DNA from: Promicromonospora sp. MEB111
GTDB lineage: Bacteria > Actinomycetota > Actinomycetes > Actinomycetales > Cellulomonadaceae
Reading direction: 5' to 3'
NCBI RefSeq assembly: GCF_030209445.1
Contig: NZ_JARVSD010000006.1
Span: 1 to 64,000 of the forward strand
DNA length: 64,000 nucleotides
The translations under genes and the position numbers were made by a program. Positions 16,107-24,471 of this stretch are shown here, piece after piece; the stretch's first letter is position 1, and each line of letters starts with the position of its first letter. Under the pieces are notes generated by a model. It saw nothing but the letters and a program-made list of their open reading frames with translations. It was not told the DNA's origin and did not search any database.

Positions 16107-17096
16107 GTGATCGACTTCCGATACCACCTCGTCTCGCTCATCTCCGTCTTCCTCGCCCTCGCCGTCGGCATCATCCTCGGCGCCGGCCCGCTGCAGGGGG
16201 CGATCGGTGAGACGCTGACGGAACAGGTGGACGCGCTGCGTGCCGAGCGCACCGACCTGCGCACCGAGCTGGACGCCACGCAGGGCGCGCTGGACGGCGA
16301 CGAGCGGTACATCGAGGCGGTGGGCACGCGCCTGGTCTCCGGCTCGCTCGAGGGCGAGCGCGTGGCGGTGGTGCAGCTCGGCGAGGTCTCGCAGGAGGTG
16401 CACGACGGCGTGCTGAACCAGCTCGACACCGCGGGCGCCTCGGTCGTGGCCAAGACGGAGCTCACGGAGGCGTGGACCGACCCCGCCGAGGAGTCGACCC
16501 GCGAGACCGTCGCCGAGGGGCTGCGCGTCAACCTCGGCTCCGCGGTCCCCGAGACGGACGACCCGAACGCCCTGCTCGGCGCGGCGCTGGCCCTCTCGCT
16601 CACCGGCAGCGACGGCGGCGCCGACCGCAGCTCGCAGGCCACCGACCTGGAGGCCCAGCTGGAGCGGTTCGGCTTCGCGGAGCCGGGCGACGAGCAGACG
16701 GAGGCCGCGCAGGCGCTCGTGCTGCTCGTGGGCCCCGCCGGGCAGCCGCAGGAGACGGCGGACGGCACCACCGAGGAGGCGGAGCCGACGCCGGACGTGT
16801 GGACGGCCGTGACGCTGGCGGCCCAGGAGGTCACCGGCGCGGCGATCCTCGCCGGCCCGACGGACGACCCGGGCGACGCCGTGCAGGCGGTGCGCGACGA
16901 CGAGGACATCGCCGCGGTGGTCACGACCGTCAGCGGCGTCGACCGGCTCGTGGGCCGCATCAACGTCCCGCTCGCAGTCGCGGCGCGCCTGGACGGCGTC
17001 GTCGGGCAGTACGGCCTTGAGGACGACGCGACGGCGGTGCTGCCGCCCGCCGCGGACGACACGGCCGGCGACACCGTCGGCGACACCGCGGGCTGA
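16107..17096 (+). CDS. steB: SteB / MctB-like copper transporter family protein
   Basis: A 329-residue protein with one N-terminal hydrophobic anchor (RYHLVSLISVFLALAVGIILG, roughly residues 5-25). A short coiled coil follows (EQVDALRAERTDLRTELDATQG), then a mostly extracellular acidic domain. This is the layout of the MctB (Rv1698) / SteB family, linked to copper efflux in mycobacteria and to division with SteA in corynebacteria. The acidic Ala/Asp/Thr-rich C-terminus (DDTAGDTVGDTAG) looks disordered. GTG start. Position directly after steA is conserved. Confidence 0.85.
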   Translation: MIDFRYHLVSLISVFLALAVGIILGAGPLQGAIGETLTEQVDALRAERTDLRTELDATQGALDGDERYIEAVGTRLVSGSLEGERVAVVQLGEVSQEVHDGVLNQLDTAGASVVAKTELTEAWTDPAEESTRETVAEGLRVNLGSAVPETDDPNALLGAALALSLTGSDGGADRSSQATDLEAQLERFGFAEPGDEQTEAAQALVLLVGPAGQPQETADGTTEEAEPTPDVWTAVTLAAQEVTGAAILAGPTDDPGDAVQAVRDDEDIAAVVTTVSGVDRLVGRINVPLAVAARLDGVVGQYGLEDDATAVLPPAADDTAGDTVGDTAG

Positions 17097-17164
17097 GCAG
17101 GTACGAGCAGAGGCCGAGCCGGCACGGGCAGCGAAAAGACCGATACACGGACCGAGGGGTAGTC

Positions 17165-18070
17165 ATGGGTGCAGGAAGGTTCACCGTCGCGGGCGTCGTG
17201 GCCGGGATCGCGACGGCGTTCGCGCGCCGCAAGCTCGACGAGAAGGTCGCCGGGGGCTCCCTCGGCGGGGACGACACGTGGACGCGGACCAACCACCGCG
17301 GCGAGCCGATCAGCCTGCTGGAGGGGCCGGCGGTCACGGCCGGTCTCGTGGCCGGCGCGGCGGTCGGGGGCGGCACCGCCCCGGGCGCGACGGCGTTCGC
17401 CACGGCCGCCGCGGGCGCGTTCGGCCTCTACGACGACCTCGCCGAGGACACCGCCACCCGCACCAAGGGCCTGCGCGGCCACCTCGGGGCGCTCAAGGAG
17501 GGCCGGCTGACCACGGGCGGCCTCAAGGTGCTCGGCATCTCCGGCTCCGCGCTGCTGGCGTCCGCCGTCGGCACGCCCCGCACGGCACGCAGCGCGTTCG
17601 GCCACCTGGTCGACATCGGCCTCAACGGCGCGCTCATCGGCGGCACCGCCAACCTGATCAACCTCTTCGACCTGCGCCCCGGCCGGGCCCTGAAGGCCGG
17701 CGTCGCGGCGAGCCTGCCGTTCGCCCTCGCCGGTACCGGCGCGGCGGGTGCCGTGCTGGGTGCCGCCGCGGCGGCGGCACCGGGCGACCTGGGGGAGAAG
17801 GACATGCTGGGCGACGGCGGCGCCAACGCCCTCGGCGCGCTCGTCGGCAGCCAGGTCGCGTTCAACGCGCCCCGCGCGGTGCGGTGGGCGGCGCTCACCG
17901 GCGTCGTCGGCCTCATGCTCGCGTCCGAGAAGGTGAGCTTCTCGAAGGTGATCGCCGACAACGAGTGGCTGAACAAGGCCGACATGCTCGGCCGGCGCCC
18001 CTCGGCCGCGGTCGAGGAGTCGGTCGCCGAGCTCGCGCAGACCAAGCCCGTGGCCACCCCGGGCGCGTGA
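17165..18070 (+). CDS. MraY/WecA-like (PNPT superfamily) membrane protein
   Basis: A 301-residue protein with several hydrophobic segments. Three sites match the polyprenyl-phosphate N-acetylhexosamine-1-phosphate transferase superfamily: GLYDDL (the G-x-x-D-D motif, about residue 89), NLINLFDLRPGRA (compare NLIDGLDGLA in WecA) and MLGDGGANALG (compare FLGDSGSLFLG). It is shorter than MraY or WecA (about 320-400) and its overall likeness is weak, so it may be a divergent or partly degenerate member. It starts 68 bases after steB with GAGGGG upstream. Its stop overlaps the MurJ-type flippase start, so a lipid-linked sugar role with that flippase is plausible. Annotated elsewhere mostly as hypothetical; the call rests on motifs. 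Confidence 0.6.
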   Translation: MGAGRFTVAGVVAGIATAFARRKLDEKVAGGSLGGDDTWTRTNHRGEPISLLEGPAVTAGLVAGAAVGGGTAPGATAFATAAAGAFGLYDDLAEDTATRTKGLRGHLGALKEGRLTTGGLKVLGISGSALLASAVGTPRTARSAFGHLVDIGLNGALIGGTANLINLFDLRPGRALKAGVAASLPFALAGTGAAGAVLGAAAAAAPGDLGEKDMLGDGGANALGALVGSQVAFNAPRAVRWAALTGVVGLMLASEKVSFSKVIADNEWLNKADMLGRRPSAAVEESVAELAQTKPVATPGA

Positions 18071-19803
18071 GCCGCACCCGGTCCCTGGCGAGCGCGGCGC
18101 TGCTCGTCACCGTCGTCACCCTCGCCAGCCGCCTGGTCGGCTTCGGCCGCTGGCTCGCGCAGGGCGCGTGGCTCGGGTCGGACGGCGTCGGGACGGTCTT
18201 CAACTCGGCCAACCAGCTGCCCAACCTGCTGTTCGAGGTCGCGGCCGGCGGCGCGCTCGCGGGCGCCGTCGTGCCGCTGCTCGCCGGGCCCCTGGCCCGG
18301 GCGGCGTTCACCGCCGACGGCACCGCGGCCTCGAAGGAGCAGGCCTCCCGGATCGCGTCGGCGCTGCTGGGCTGGACGCTGGTGGTCCTCGTGCCGCTGG
18401 CCGGGCTGACCGCGCTCCTCGCGCGCCCGATCATCGGCCTGACCGGGCTGGACGACCCGGCGCAGGTGGACGTCGCCACGGCGTTCCTGCGGGTGTTCGC
18501 CGTGCAGGTGCCGCTCTATGGGATCGCCGTCGTGCTGGGCGGCATCCTCCAGGCGCACAAGCGGTTCTTCTGGCCGGCGTTCGCGCCGCTGGTCTCCAGC
18601 CTCGTCGTGATCGTGGTCTACGGGGTCTTCTACCTGCTGGCCGACGGCGACCAGCGGGACGTCGCCGCGCTCTCGTCGCAGGCACTGGTCTGGCTGGCGT
18701 GGGGCACCACGGTGGGCGTGCTCTTCCTGGCGCTGCCGCTGGTGGTGCCCGTGTGGCGCACCGGCCTGCGGCTGCGGCCCACGCTGCGGTTCCCGTCCGG
18801 CGAGGGGCCGCGTGCCGCCCGCCTGGCGTTCGCGGGCGTGGGCGCGCTGGTGGCCCAGCAGCTCTCGGTGTTCCTCACGCTGCGCGCGGCCAACGCCGCC
18901 GGCGGCGACGGCACGCTCTCGGTCTACCTGTACGCCCAGCAGGTCTACCTGCTGCCGTACGCGGTGCTCGCGTTCCCGATCGCGACCAGCGCGTTCCCGC
19001 ACTTCGCGGAGCACGCCTCGGCCGGCCGGACCGGCGAGCTGCGCGCCCTGGTGGCCCGCACGACGCGCACCCTGCTGCTCGTGACGGCCCTGGGCATGGC
19101 CGCGCTGATCGCGGCCGCCCCGTTCGTCGAGCAGGTCTTCGACCTCATCGTGCTGGGCGACGCCCCCGGGCTGGCGGCGGGACTGATCACCATGGCGCCC
19201 GGGCTGATCGGGTTCGCGCTGATCCTGCACCTGTCGCGCGCGCTGTACGCCGTCGACCACGGGCGGGCCGCGGTGACCGCGACCGCGAGCGGGTGGGGCG
19301 TCGCGGCGGTCGGCGCGGCCCTGGTGCCGCTGCTGTTCGCCGGCCGCGAGCCGGCCTGTGCCGCGACGTCGTGCGTCGACCTCGCGCTGCGGACCAACGT
19401 GATGGCGGCGCTCGGTGCCGTGGGCACGGCCGGGATGGTCGTGGCCGGGCTGGGGCTGCTCCTGGCGGTCCGGCGGCACCTGGGCCCGCCCGCGCTGGAC
19501 CGCGTCTGGCGGGCGCTGCTCGTGGTGCTCGTGGCGGCCGCCGTCGGCGCCGTGGCCGGGCTCTGGCTGCCGTGGCGGCTCGGCCTGACCGCGACGTCCT
19601 ACTTCTCGTTCTCGGACCCGGCGCTGAACGAGGTGCCGTTCGACGGCGGCGAGTTCGCCGCCGAGCTGGGCCTCGGGCTGGCCTTCGGGCTGCTGGCCGC
19701 GCTCGTCGCGCTGGCGGTGGCGGTGCTGCTCGACCGGGACCTGCGTGCCGCCGTCGGGCCGCTGTTCAGGAAGCTGGGGAGGAAGTTCTCCCGGAAGGCC
19801 TGA
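18067..19803 (+). CDS. murJ: MurJ/MviN-type lipid flippase
   Basis: A 578-residue polytopic protein with about 14 hydrophobic segments (MATE/MurJ fold). N-terminal LVTVVTLASRLVGFGRWLA and NSANQLPNLLFEVAAGGALAGAVVP are the typical MurJ opening. LQAHKRFFWPAFAPL and YLYAQQVYLLPYAVLAFPIATSAFPHFAEHA follow. MurJ moves lipid II across the membrane for peptidoglycan synthesis. The main actinobacterial murJ usually lies elsewhere (near the origin), so this may be a second, specialised paralogue serving the upstream MraY-like protein. GTG start overlaps the upstream stop. The tail is basic (FRKLGRKFSRKA). Confidence 0.82.
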   Translation: MSRTRSLASAALLVTVVTLASRLVGFGRWLAQGAWLGSDGVGTVFNSANQLPNLLFEVAAGGALAGAVVPLLAGPLARAAFTADGTAASKEQASRIASALLGWTLVVLVPLAGLTALLARPIIGLTGLDDPAQVDVATAFLRVFAVQVPLYGIAVVLGGILQAHKRFFWPAFAPLVSSLVVIVVYGVFYLLADGDQRDVAALSSQALVWLAWGTTVGVLFLALPLVVPVWRTGLRLRPTLRFPSGEGPRAARLAFAGVGALVAQQLSVFLTLRAANAAGGDGTLSVYLYAQQVYLLPYAVLAFPIATSAFPHFAEHASAGRTGELRALVARTTRTLLLVTALGMAALIAAAPFVEQVFDLIVLGDAPGLAAGLITMAPGLIGFALILHLSRALYAVDHGRAAVTATASGWGVAAVGAALVPLLFAGREPACAATSCVDLALRTNVMAALGAVGTAGMVVAGLGLLLAVRRHLGPPALDRVWRALLVVLVAAAVGAVAGLWLPWRLGLTATSYFSFSDPALNEVPFDGGEFAAELGLGLAFGLLAALVALAVAVLLDRDLRAAVGPLFRKLGRKFSRKA

Positions 19804-19877
19804 CTTAGCGAGCGCGAAGGCCGCAGCAGGGGCAGACTCGACCAAAACCGGTCGATGGTCCCGCGCGGCGAGCGCGT

Positions 19878-19902
19878 GTGCTGGTCGTAACACCACCAGC
19901 AC
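19878..19902 (+). promoter_or_regulatory. hairpin and promoter region upstream of pyrG
   Basis: GTGCTGGTCGT (19878-19888) and ACCACCAGCAC (19892-19902) form an 11-bp stem with one mismatch and a 3-base loop. It is followed by a -10-like TAGGAT (19915-19920) just before the pyrG start at 19930. It could terminate murJ transcription or act as an operator for pyrG. An additional small hairpin (TCGACC/GGTCGA) is at 19838-19855. Confidence 0.4.
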
Positions 19903-19929
19903 GCCGTACCTCGTTTAGGATGGAGTTCC

Positions 19930-21606
19930 GTGGTCGAACACCGAAGCAGTCTCCAGTCCCGTCAGCGGTCCGGCGCCTCCACGCCGACCAAGCACATCTT
20001 CGTCACCGGTGGTGTGGCGTCCTCTCTCGGCAAGGGTCTGACGGCGTCGTCACTCGGCCGCCTGCTCCGTTCCCGTGGCCTCAGCGTCACGATGCAGAAG
20101 CTGGATCCCTACCTCAACGTGGATCCCGGCACCATGAACCCGTTCCAGCACGGTGAGGTCTTCGTCACGGAGGACGGCGCCGAGACCGACCTGGACATCG
20201 GGCACTACGAGCGCTTCCTCGACGTCGAGCTCCCCGCCTCGTCCAACGTGACCACCGGCCAGGTGTACTCGCGTGTCATCGCCAAGGAGCGCCGCGGCGA
20301 GTACCTGGGCGACACCGTTCAGGTCATCCCGCACATCACCGACGAGATCAAGTTCCGGATGCGCGAGCAGGCGTCCGACGACGTCGACGTGATCATCACG
20401 GAGATCGGCGGCACCGTCGGCGACATCGAGTCGCAGCCCTTCCTCGAGTCCGCCCGCCAGGTGCGGCACGAGCTCGGCCGCGACAACGTGTTCTTCCTGC
20501 ACGTCTCGCTGGTGCCGTACATCGGCCCGTCGGGCGAGCTGAAGACCAAGCCGACGCAGCACTCCGTGGCAGCGCTGCGCTCGATCGGCATCCAGCCCGA
20601 CGCCATCGTGCTGCGCTCCGACCGCGTGGTCCCCGAGAGCATCAAGCGCAAGATCGCGCTCATGTGCGACGTCGACAACGAGGCAGTGATCAACTGCGCC
20701 GACGCGCCCTCGATCTACGACATCCCGCGCGTCATCCACTCCGAGGGCCTGGACGCCTACGTGGTGCGCCGCCTGGGCATGCCCTTCCACGACGTGGACT
20801 GGGACGGCTGGAGCCGCCTCCTGGAGCGCGTGCACGAGCCCGAGCACAACGTCGAGGTCGCGCTGGTCGGCAAGTACATCGACCTGCCCGACGCCTACCT
20901 GTCGGTGACCGAGGCGCTGCGCGCCGGCGGCTTCGCGAACGACGCGAAGGTGGCCATCCGCTGGGTCGCCGCCGACGACTGCCAGACGCCGGAGGGCGCC
21001 CAGGCCTCCCTCGAGGGTGTCGACGCCGTGCTGGTGCCCGGCGGGTTCGGCGTGCGCGGCATCGACGGCAAGGTGGGGGCGCTGCGCTGGTCGCGCGAGA
21101 ACCTGGTGCCGACCCTCGGCATCTGCCTGGGCCTGCAGTCGATGGTCATCGAGTACGCGCGCAACGTGCTGGGCTGGGCCGACGCGTCGTCCACCGAGTT
21201 CCACCCGACCAGCAGCCACCCCGTCGTGGCGACCATGGCCGAGCAGAAGTCGATCGTGGAGGGCGAGGGTGACATGGGCGGCACCATGCGCCTGGGCGCC
21301 TACGAGGCGCAGCTCACCGCCGGCTCCGTGGTGGCCAAGGCCTACGGCAGCGAGAAGGTGACCGAGCGCCACCGCCACCGCTACGAGGTGAACAACGCGT
21401 TCCGCGTCGAGCTGGAGGAGGCCGGCCTGCTGATCTCCGGCACGTCCCCCGACTCGTCGCTCGTGGAGTTCGTGGAGCTGCCCGCCGAGACGCACCCGTA
21501 CTTCGTGTCCACGCAGGCACACCCCGAGTTCAAGTCGCGCCCCACGCGGGCACACCCGCTGTTCGCGGGCCTGATCGCGGCGGCGCTCGAGAAGCAGTCC
21601 TCATGA
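19930..21606 (+). CDS. pyrG: CTP synthase
   Basis: A 558-residue amidoligase making CTP from UTP and glutamine. The N-terminal synthase domain has [20 protein letters not shown] and [20 protein letters not shown]. The C-terminal class I glutamine amidotransferase has GICLGLQSM (nucleophile Cys) and the catalytic His/Glu near AHPEFKSRP. Normal length apart from a short N-terminal extension ([20 protein letters not shown]). GTG start; -10-like TAGGAT lies 9 bases upstream, so the transcript leader is very short. Confidence 0.97.
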   Translation: MVEHRSSLQSRQRSGASTPTKHIFVTGGVASSLGKGLTASSLGRLLRSRGLSVTMQKLDPYLNVDPGTMNPFQHGEVFVTEDGAETDLDIGHYERFLDVELPASSNVTTGQVYSRVIAKERRGEYLGDTVQVIPHITDEIKFRMREQASDDVDVIITEIGGTVGDIESQPFLESARQVRHELGRDNVFFLHVSLVPYIGPSGELKTKPTQHSVAALRSIGIQPDAIVLRSDRVVPESIKRKIALMCDVDNEAVINCADAPSIYDIPRVIHSEGLDAYVVRRLGMPFHDVDWDGWSRLLERVHEPEHNVEVALVGKYIDLPDAYLSVTEALRAGGFANDAKVAIRWVAADDCQTPEGAQASLEGVDAVLVPGGFGVRGIDGKVGALRWSRENLVPTLGICLGLQSMVIEYARNVLGWADASSTEFHPTSSHPVVATMAEQKSIVEGEGDMGGTMRLGAYEAQLTAGSVVAKAYGSEKVTERHRHRYEVNNAFRVELEEAGLLISGTSPDSSLVEFVELPAETHPYFVSTQAHPEFKSRPTRAHPLFAGLIAAALEKQSS

Positions 21607-21643
21607 GACCGGGGATCGTCGGCAGGCGCGGCGGAGGGACAGC

Positions 21644-22276
21644 ATGAGCAGCGACGAGGTCACGGACGTCATCGACCCCCGCCCCGCGCGGCGGCTCGAC
21701 GTACCGTTCCAGGGTTTTGTGGTCGACATGGTCTCCGACGAGGTCGACCTCGGTGAGGCCGGCGGCATCGTCCGGCGCGAGTACGTCGACCACCCCGGCG
21801 CGGTCGTCGTCGTGGCGCTGACCGACGACGGCAACGTGCTGCTGCTGCGCCAGTACCGGCACCCGGTCGGCGCCTTCCTCTGGGAGGCGCCCGCCGGCCT
21901 GCTCGACCTGGACGGCGAGGACCCGCACGTCGCGGCGGCCCGCGAGCTGGCCGAGGAGGCGGACATGAACGCCGGCTCATGGGACGTGCTCCTCGACCTG
22001 CTGCCCACGCCGGGCGGCAGCAACGAGGCCGTCCGCGTGTACCTGGCACGCGACCTCACGCCCGTGCCCGACGACGAGCGGCACACGCGCGAGGCCGAGG
22101 AGGCCGACATGGTCGTGGTCCCGGTGCCCCTGGAGGAGGCCGCGGCGCTGGCGCTCGCGGGCCGGCTGCACAACGCGGCGACGATCGCGGGCGTGCTGGC
22201 GGCGGCGATCGGGCGGGCCTCCGACTGGGAGACGTTGCGCCCGGTGGACTCCCCGTGGGAGTACCGCAAGAACTGA
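21644..22276 (+). CDS. NUDIX hydrolase, ADP-ribose pyrophosphatase-like
   Basis: A 210-residue NUDIX protein. The NUDIX box region is GLLDLDGEDPHVAAARELAEEADM, with the REL.EE core intact. An N-terminal subdomain (RRLDVPFQGFVVDMVSDEV) and the order of elements match ADP-ribose pyrophosphatases such as Rv1700, which also follows pyrG. ATG start with GGAGGG about 8 bases upstream. It probably hydrolyses ADP-ribose or similar nucleoside diphosphate sugars. Ends WEYRKN, as many members do. Confidence 0.9.
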   Translation: MSSDEVTDVIDPRPARRLDVPFQGFVVDMVSDEVDLGEAGGIVRREYVDHPGAVVVVALTDDGNVLLLRQYRHPVGAFLWEAPAGLLDLDGEDPHVAAARELAEEADMNAGSWDVLLDLLPTPGGSNEAVRVYLARDLTPVPDDERHTREAEEADMVVVPVPLEEAAALALAGRLHNAATIAGVLAAAIGRASDWETLRPVDSPWEYRKN

Positions 22277-22304
22277 GTTCTCGCTGCGGGGCGGGTCCGG
22301 CCAG

Positions 22305-22372
22305 GGTGGTCGGCAGAACGTCAGGTATTCGGCAATTCGAGGTGCCGATCTCCTGACGATCTGCCGACCACC
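22305..22372. repeat. long imperfect palindrome after NUDIX gene
   Basis: A 21-bp arm at 22305-22325 (begins GGTGGTCGGCAG) pairs with 22352-22372 with a single mismatch. The 26-base loop itself contains CGGCA/TGCCG. No T tract. Lies between two genes on the same strand and could be a terminator. It shares the word TCGGCAG with the larger palindromic cluster at 33966-34085. Confidence 0.8.
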
Positions 22373-22473
22373 TGCTGCTTGCCGCGTGCTTGCCGCGCGG
22401 GTGTCAGTGGGTGCGGCTAGCGTAGTTTCTGGCGGGAGATATGTCTGGTATCTCCCCGGGAAGGGGCGCGGCG

Positions 22474-23238
22474 ATGACGGGCACCGAGGTGCAGACCGAG
22501 CAGGTGGGTTCCAGGACCGAGCAGGCGCCGTCCGGCAGCGGGCCGACGCCGGGCGAACCGCGCCGCAGGATGTCCGCCGGGATGGCGGGCGTGCTCGGGT
22601 TCGTGCTGGGCGCGGCGCTGACCGCCGGACTCGTCGCGGGCGCCGTCTCCGCGCAGCGCGACGACTTCCGCGACGCGATCTGGCGGACGCTGCTCGACGG
22701 GCTCAACCCGTTCACGACGGGCCAGGTCGACCGGTCCGAGACGCCGGTGCTGGTCAGCATGCACGACCTGGCGCGGTTCGTGGCGGCCGAGGCGCAGTAC
22801 GAGGTGCTGGTCGACCTGGAGAACGACGTGAGGTACGTGCCGAGCTGGCTCGCGGGGGAGCGGATCGTGCTCGCGGTGAACGGCTCGGTCGACGCGTACG
22901 TGGACTTCCGGGACCTGGACGAGGACGCGATCGAGATCTCGGACGACGGCACGACGGTCACCGTCACGCTGCCGGAGCCGGAGCTCGCCGAGCCCCGCAT
23001 CGACCTCGACGCCAGCCGCGCCCTGACGGAGGACCGGGGGCTCGTCGACCGCGTGGGTGATCTCTTCGACGCCGACACGGACGCCCGCCAGGAGGCGCTC
23101 GCGGCGGCCCAGGACCGGATCTCGGACGCCGCGGCGGGCTCCGACCTGGACGAACGGGCCCGCGCGAACACGACCGCGACCCTCGAGGCGATGTTGTCCC
23201 CGTTGGGGTACGACCAGGTGGTGGTCGAGTTCGGGTAA
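22474..23238 (+). CDS. DUF4230-type membrane-anchored protein
   Basis: A 254-residue protein with a disordered Gln/Glu/Pro-rich start and one transmembrane anchor (about residues 37-57: GVLGFVLGAALTAGLVAGAV). An outside domain follows, with a beta-rich part (LARFVAAEAQYEVLVDLENDV, LAVNGSVDAYVDFRDL). This pattern matches the DUF4230 family, whose function is unknown. ATG at 22474 is preferred because GGAAGGGG lies 7 bases upstream; an in-frame ATG at 22441 would add 11 residues. The xerD gene that often follows the NUDIX gene elsewhere is absent here. Confidence 0.7.
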   Translation: MTGTEVQTEQVGSRTEQAPSGSGPTPGEPRRRMSAGMAGVLGFVLGAALTAGLVAGAVSAQRDDFRDAIWRTLLDGLNPFTTGQVDRSETPVLVSMHDLARFVAAEAQYEVLVDLENDVRYVPSWLAGERIVLAVNGSVDAYVDFRDLDEDAIEISDDGTTVTVTLPEPELAEPRIDLDASRALTEDRGLVDRVGDLFDADTDARQEALAAAQDRISDAAAGSDLDERARANTTATLEAMLSPLGYDQVVVEFG

Positions 23239-23313
23239 GTGTCCGGGTAAGTCGCGAAGGTCGCTCACCGGGCGTGTCATAACGGCGTCACCGGGCTGCG
23301 CTATTCTCCCCGC

Positions 23314-24297
23314 GTGACCAGCGAACCCGACATGCTTCCCAACGTTTCGTCCCTTCCGGCGTGGCTCGTTCCGTCCGTCTACCTCAACTGGTCCGAGGAC
23401 TGGCTGGGCGAGGCGGTCGCCATCGCGAGCCGGAGCCACGAGCACCGCCTGCCCGGCGGCGCGGACGGCCCGCAGCGTGGTGACGTCGTCGTCACCGTCG
23501 TGGGTTCCGAGCCGGGCATCGTCGCCGCGGTCGAGCTCATGGGCGCCAGCCAGGGCGAGGACTGGGTCAGCGACGAGGTCTTCGGCCCGGACAAGCCCGT
23601 GGTCTGGGACGACCTCTTCAACGGCGCGGCCGCCTACGCGCGCTCGTCCGGCTGGCTGCCGCAGGAGCACGCCCGCCTGGTGCTCGACGGCATCGCCCAC
23701 CAGTACAAGCACGGCGCGACCGGCACGCTCGACGCCGGCAACTGCGAGACCGACGAGCTGTCGCCCAACCTGCACGTGCTGCGCCTGCTGGGCCACAAGC
23801 AGGTCTCGGGCACGGACCTGCGCCGCGAGGAGCGCTGCGCGTCGTGCGAGCGGTTCGTCGACGTCATGCAGCTGCGCCCGCACGACGACGGCGCCCACAC
23901 CGGTCAGACCGGCGAGCGTCCCCTGGCGGACCTCATCGAGCAGACCTTCCTGGTGTGCGGCCCGTGCCACGCCCTGCTGCACCCGCACGCGGTGCTGTCG
24001 CAGCGCGCGCAGATGCGCCCGTCGTGCCCGTCGTGCGGTCAGCGCGGCGCCACCAAGCGCATCGTGTGGGGCCAGACGATCCACGACAACATGAAGCTGG
24101 AGCCGGACGTCGTGTACGGCGGCTTCGACACCCCGGTGCCGACGCCGGACTGGTACTGCCCGGAGTGCTACGCGAACTTCTCGTCGGGCGCCGTGGCGCA
24201 GCGCGCCCTGGGTGACGTGCCCGACGCCGTCCCGGTGGGGGTCGGCGCGGTCGGTACGCCCGCGAACGGCGAGGACCTCTGGGTCCCCGAGGTCTGA
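23314..24297 (+). CDS. cysteine-rich putative zinc-binding protein, unknown function
   Basis: A 327-residue protein I do not recognise as a named family. Four CxxC pairs are visible: C175/C178 (RCASCER), C215/C218 with H219 (CGPCHALLH), C238/C241 (CPSCGQRG) and C282/C285 (CPECYANF). They suggest two or more zinc sites. The CxxC...CxxCHxxLH arrangement recalls HNH nucleases, but the rest of an HNH core is not clear. The N-terminal 150 residues have no Cys pair and look globular. GTG start, apparently leaderless: -10-like TATTCT (23302-23307) ends 6 bases before the start and there is no ribosome site. Confidence 0.7.
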   Translation: MTSEPDMLPNVSSLPAWLVPSVYLNWSEDWLGEAVAIASRSHEHRLPGGADGPQRGDVVVTVVGSEPGIVAAVELMGASQGEDWVSDEVFGPDKPVVWDDLFNGAAAYARSSGWLPQEHARLVLDGIAHQYKHGATGTLDAGNCETDELSPNLHVLRLLGHKQVSGTDLRREERCASCERFVDVMQLRPHDDGAHTGQTGERPLADLIEQTFLVCGPCHALLHPHAVLSQRAQMRPSCPSCGQRGATKRIVWGQTIHDNMKLEPDVVYGGFDTPVPTPDWYCPECYANFSSGAVAQRALGDVPDAVPVGVGAVGTPANGEDLWVPEV

Positions 24298-24318
24298 GCC
24301 CTCGCACCCGCTCGACGC

Positions 24319-24358
24319 GTCAGACCTCCAGGTCACCCCGGTGACCTGGAGGTCTGAC
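24319..24358. terminator. perfect 19-bp palindrome, likely terminator
   Basis: GTCAGACCTCCAGGTCACC (24319-24337) is followed by CC and then its exact reverse complement (24340-24358). It begins about 22 bases after the stop of the zinc-protein gene. No T tract and only a 2-base centre, so it could also form a DNA cruciform. Confidence 0.7.
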
Positions 24359-24471
24359 ACGTTTCGGAGCCGCTCCGCCGCCGACCGGCAGCTCCTCGCG
24401 GTGGGGAAACTAGTTGGAGGCGGTCCCGGACGGGAGGCCCGCCGCCCGTTTTCTGAATGTCGGGAGGACTC

